From assembly GCA_947167105.1 (NCBI GenBank), contig CAMVGU010000002.1, positions 62,001 to 126,000 on the forward strand: a stretch of 64,000 nucleotides of DNA, written 5' to 3'. The notes under the pieces were generated by a model that had not been told where the DNA came from, searched no databases, and worked only from the letters and a program-made list of their open reading frames with translations. This document shows, in pieces, positions 62,865 through 64,000 of this stretch (position 1 is its first letter; every line of letters starts with the position of its first letter). A program made the position numbers and the translations under genes. The DNA is from an uncultured Selenomonas sp. (GTDB taxonomy: Bacteria > Bacillota > Negativicutes > Selenomonadales > Selenomonadaceae).

Positions 62865-64000
62865 ATGCACCATGAAGACCTAGAAAAGAAAATCCTCGCA
62901 CCCGGCAGCACAGCCCATGACCATAAGCTTGAATTCGGCAACGCTGCCAAAATCCAGGCTGCAGCACTGGCAGAAGACCCTGAGCCTGCCCGGAATATCT
63001 TCCGCGCCCTGTCCAGGATCTTCATCCCCCTGATGCCCGCCTTTATCGCCTGCGGCCTCATCAGCGGCTGCCTGAACATCGCCATAAAGCTCAACCCCCT
63101 GCTGGCCGGCAGCCACTACTTCCAGCTCATGGCTGTGACAGGGGCCACCGCCTTCTGGGGCCTGAACCTCTTTGTGGGCATAAACGCCGCCAGAGAATTC
63201 GGCGGCACTCCCATCCTCGGCGGCATCCTGGGAGCCCTTATCTCCCACCCGGATCTGGCGGGTGTGGTGCTGAACGGCTACCCCCTGACCCCCGGACGTG
63301 GTGGCGTCATTGCCGTGCTCCTGGTGGCGGCACTGGGCACCTGGCTGGAAAAGCGTTTCCGCAGGCTCCTGCCCGACACCCTGAGCCTTTTTCTGACCCC
63401 CCTGGTCACTTACCTGGTGGCCGCCGCCTTTGCCGTCTTATTCCTGCAACCCTTCGGCGGCCTGATCTCGGAATACATCAGCCAGGCCGTGAACGACGCC
63501 ATCACCGGGGGCGGGGCCCTCACCGGCGCCATCTTAGGGGGCACCTTCCTGCCCCTGGTAATGATGGGGCTGCACCAGGCCCTGCTCCCCATCCACACAG
63601 AGCTCCTCACCCGCTACGAGATCACCCTGCTGCTGCCCGTCCTGGCCATGGCGGGCGCAGGGCAGGTGGGGGCAAGCCTGGCGGTCTTTGTGCGCACCAG
63701 GAACAGGGGGCTGAAAAAGACCATCGCCTCCGCCCTGCCGGTGGGCCTTATGGGCATCGGCGAGCCCCTGATCTACGGCGTCACCCTGCCCCTGGGAAGG
63801 CCCTTCCTTGGGGCCTGCATCGGCGGTGCCTGCGGCGGTGCCATGCAGGCGCTGGCCATGGTGGGCGCCAAGACCATCGGCATCTCCGGCCTGCCCCTGG
63901 CAGCGGCCACCAATAACATTACCGCCTACCTTATGGGCCTGGGCGTAGCCTATCTCAGCGGCTTTATCGCCACCCTGCTCATAGGTTTCGAGGACCCACC
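62865..64000 (+). CDS. PTS EIIC component, probable MurNAc/sucrose type (3' end outside window)
   Basis: At least 378 codons are open to the window edge. After about 45 polar residues come the helices of a glucose-superfamily EIIC: IFIPLMPAFIACGLISGCL, TAFWGLNLFVGINAAREFGG, MGLHQALLPIHTELL, and the sugar-site motif GIGEPLIYGVTLPLG (usually GITEP). It probably imports N-acetylmuramic acid with phosphorylation to feed MurQ. Unlike E. coli MurP it has no N-terminal EIIB domain with a phospho-cysteine; an EIIB may lie after the cut or elsewhere. AAAGGAG precedes the ATG. Confidence 0.88.
   Translation, partial: MHHEDLEKKILAPGSTAHDHKLEFGNAAKIQAAALAEDPEPARNIFRALSRIFIPLMPAFIACGLISGCLNIAIKLNPLLAGSHYFQLMAVTGATAFWGLNLFVGINAAREFGGTPILGGILGALISHPDLAGVVLNGYPLTPGRGGVIAVLLVAALGTWLEKRFRRLLPDTLSLFLTPLVTYLVAAAFAVLFLQPFGGLISEYISQAVNDAITGGGALTGAILGGTFLPLVMMGLHQALLPIHTELLTRYEITLLLPVLAMAGAGQVGASLAVFVRTRNRGLKKTIASALPVGLMGIGEPLIYGVTLPLGRPFLGACIGGACGGAMQALAMVGAKTIGISGLPLAAATNNITAYLMGLGVAYLSGFIATLLIGFEDP

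Overview
The window looks like a Selenomonas-type member of the Negativicutes (Selenomonadaceae). The evidence is a Firmicutes-style fla/che superoperon (fliY, cheC, cheD, flbD, flhF, flhG and a WhiG/SigD-type sigma factor), strong AGGAGG-like ribosome binding sites with many TTG/GTG starts, a GC-rich core, and a glgC-glgD-glgP-glgA cluster. The genus is inferred; no rRNA or housekeeping marker is present.

Left accessory block (1-6.0 kb, minus strand, AT-richer): a co-directional gene string behind a near-consensus promoter at 6143-6171. In transcription order it encodes a small membrane protein, an HNH-like/glycine-rich membrane protein, a second glycine-rich membrane protein, a YkgJ-type cysteine-cluster protein, a B12-binding radical SAM enzyme, a YaaW-family protein and a gene cut by the window edge. 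I do not recognise this set as a described system. From 6.3 to 11.2 kb lie an XRE regulator, a small membrane-anchored protein, a HAD-like protein and two Sel1-like paralogues around a TPR protein; one paralogue ends in a degenerate HPr domain. Two of these genes share an unusual upstream promoter element. At 11.37-12.58 kb is the wreck of an element integrated into tRNA-Arg: duplicated attachment sequence, integrase tail, broken antitoxin, gutted Rpn protein and possibly an excisionase fragment. tRNA-Pro follows.

Motility block (12.78-44.8 kb, all minus strand, read right to left): flgB-flgC-fliE-fliF-fliG-fliH-fliI-fliJ-slt-motE-fliK-flgD, then a terminator and promoter, then flbD-fliL-fliM-fliY-cheY-fliO-fliP-fliQ-fliR-flhB-flhA-flhF-flhG-pilZ-cheB-cheA-cheW-cheC-cheD-hyp-sigma28-fapA-hyp-swrB-like. 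It encodes the MS-ring, switch, export gate, export ATPase and hook-length control, together with the adaptation proteins, c-di-GMP brake and flagellar sigma factor. flgE, motA/motB, cheR and flagellin are not here.

Right block (44.9-64 kb): a DUF4127 protein, an uncharacterised protein and a DUF2225 protein; then the glycogen operon glgC-glgD-glgP-glgA plus a large GH13-GH77 fusion; then a YddA-type ABC transporter, small membrane proteins, and on the plus strand murQ followed by a PTS EIIC that runs off the window (recovery of N-acetylmuramic acid from cell wall). Palindromic intergenic repeats occur near cheY, glgC, murQ and after the glycogen operon.
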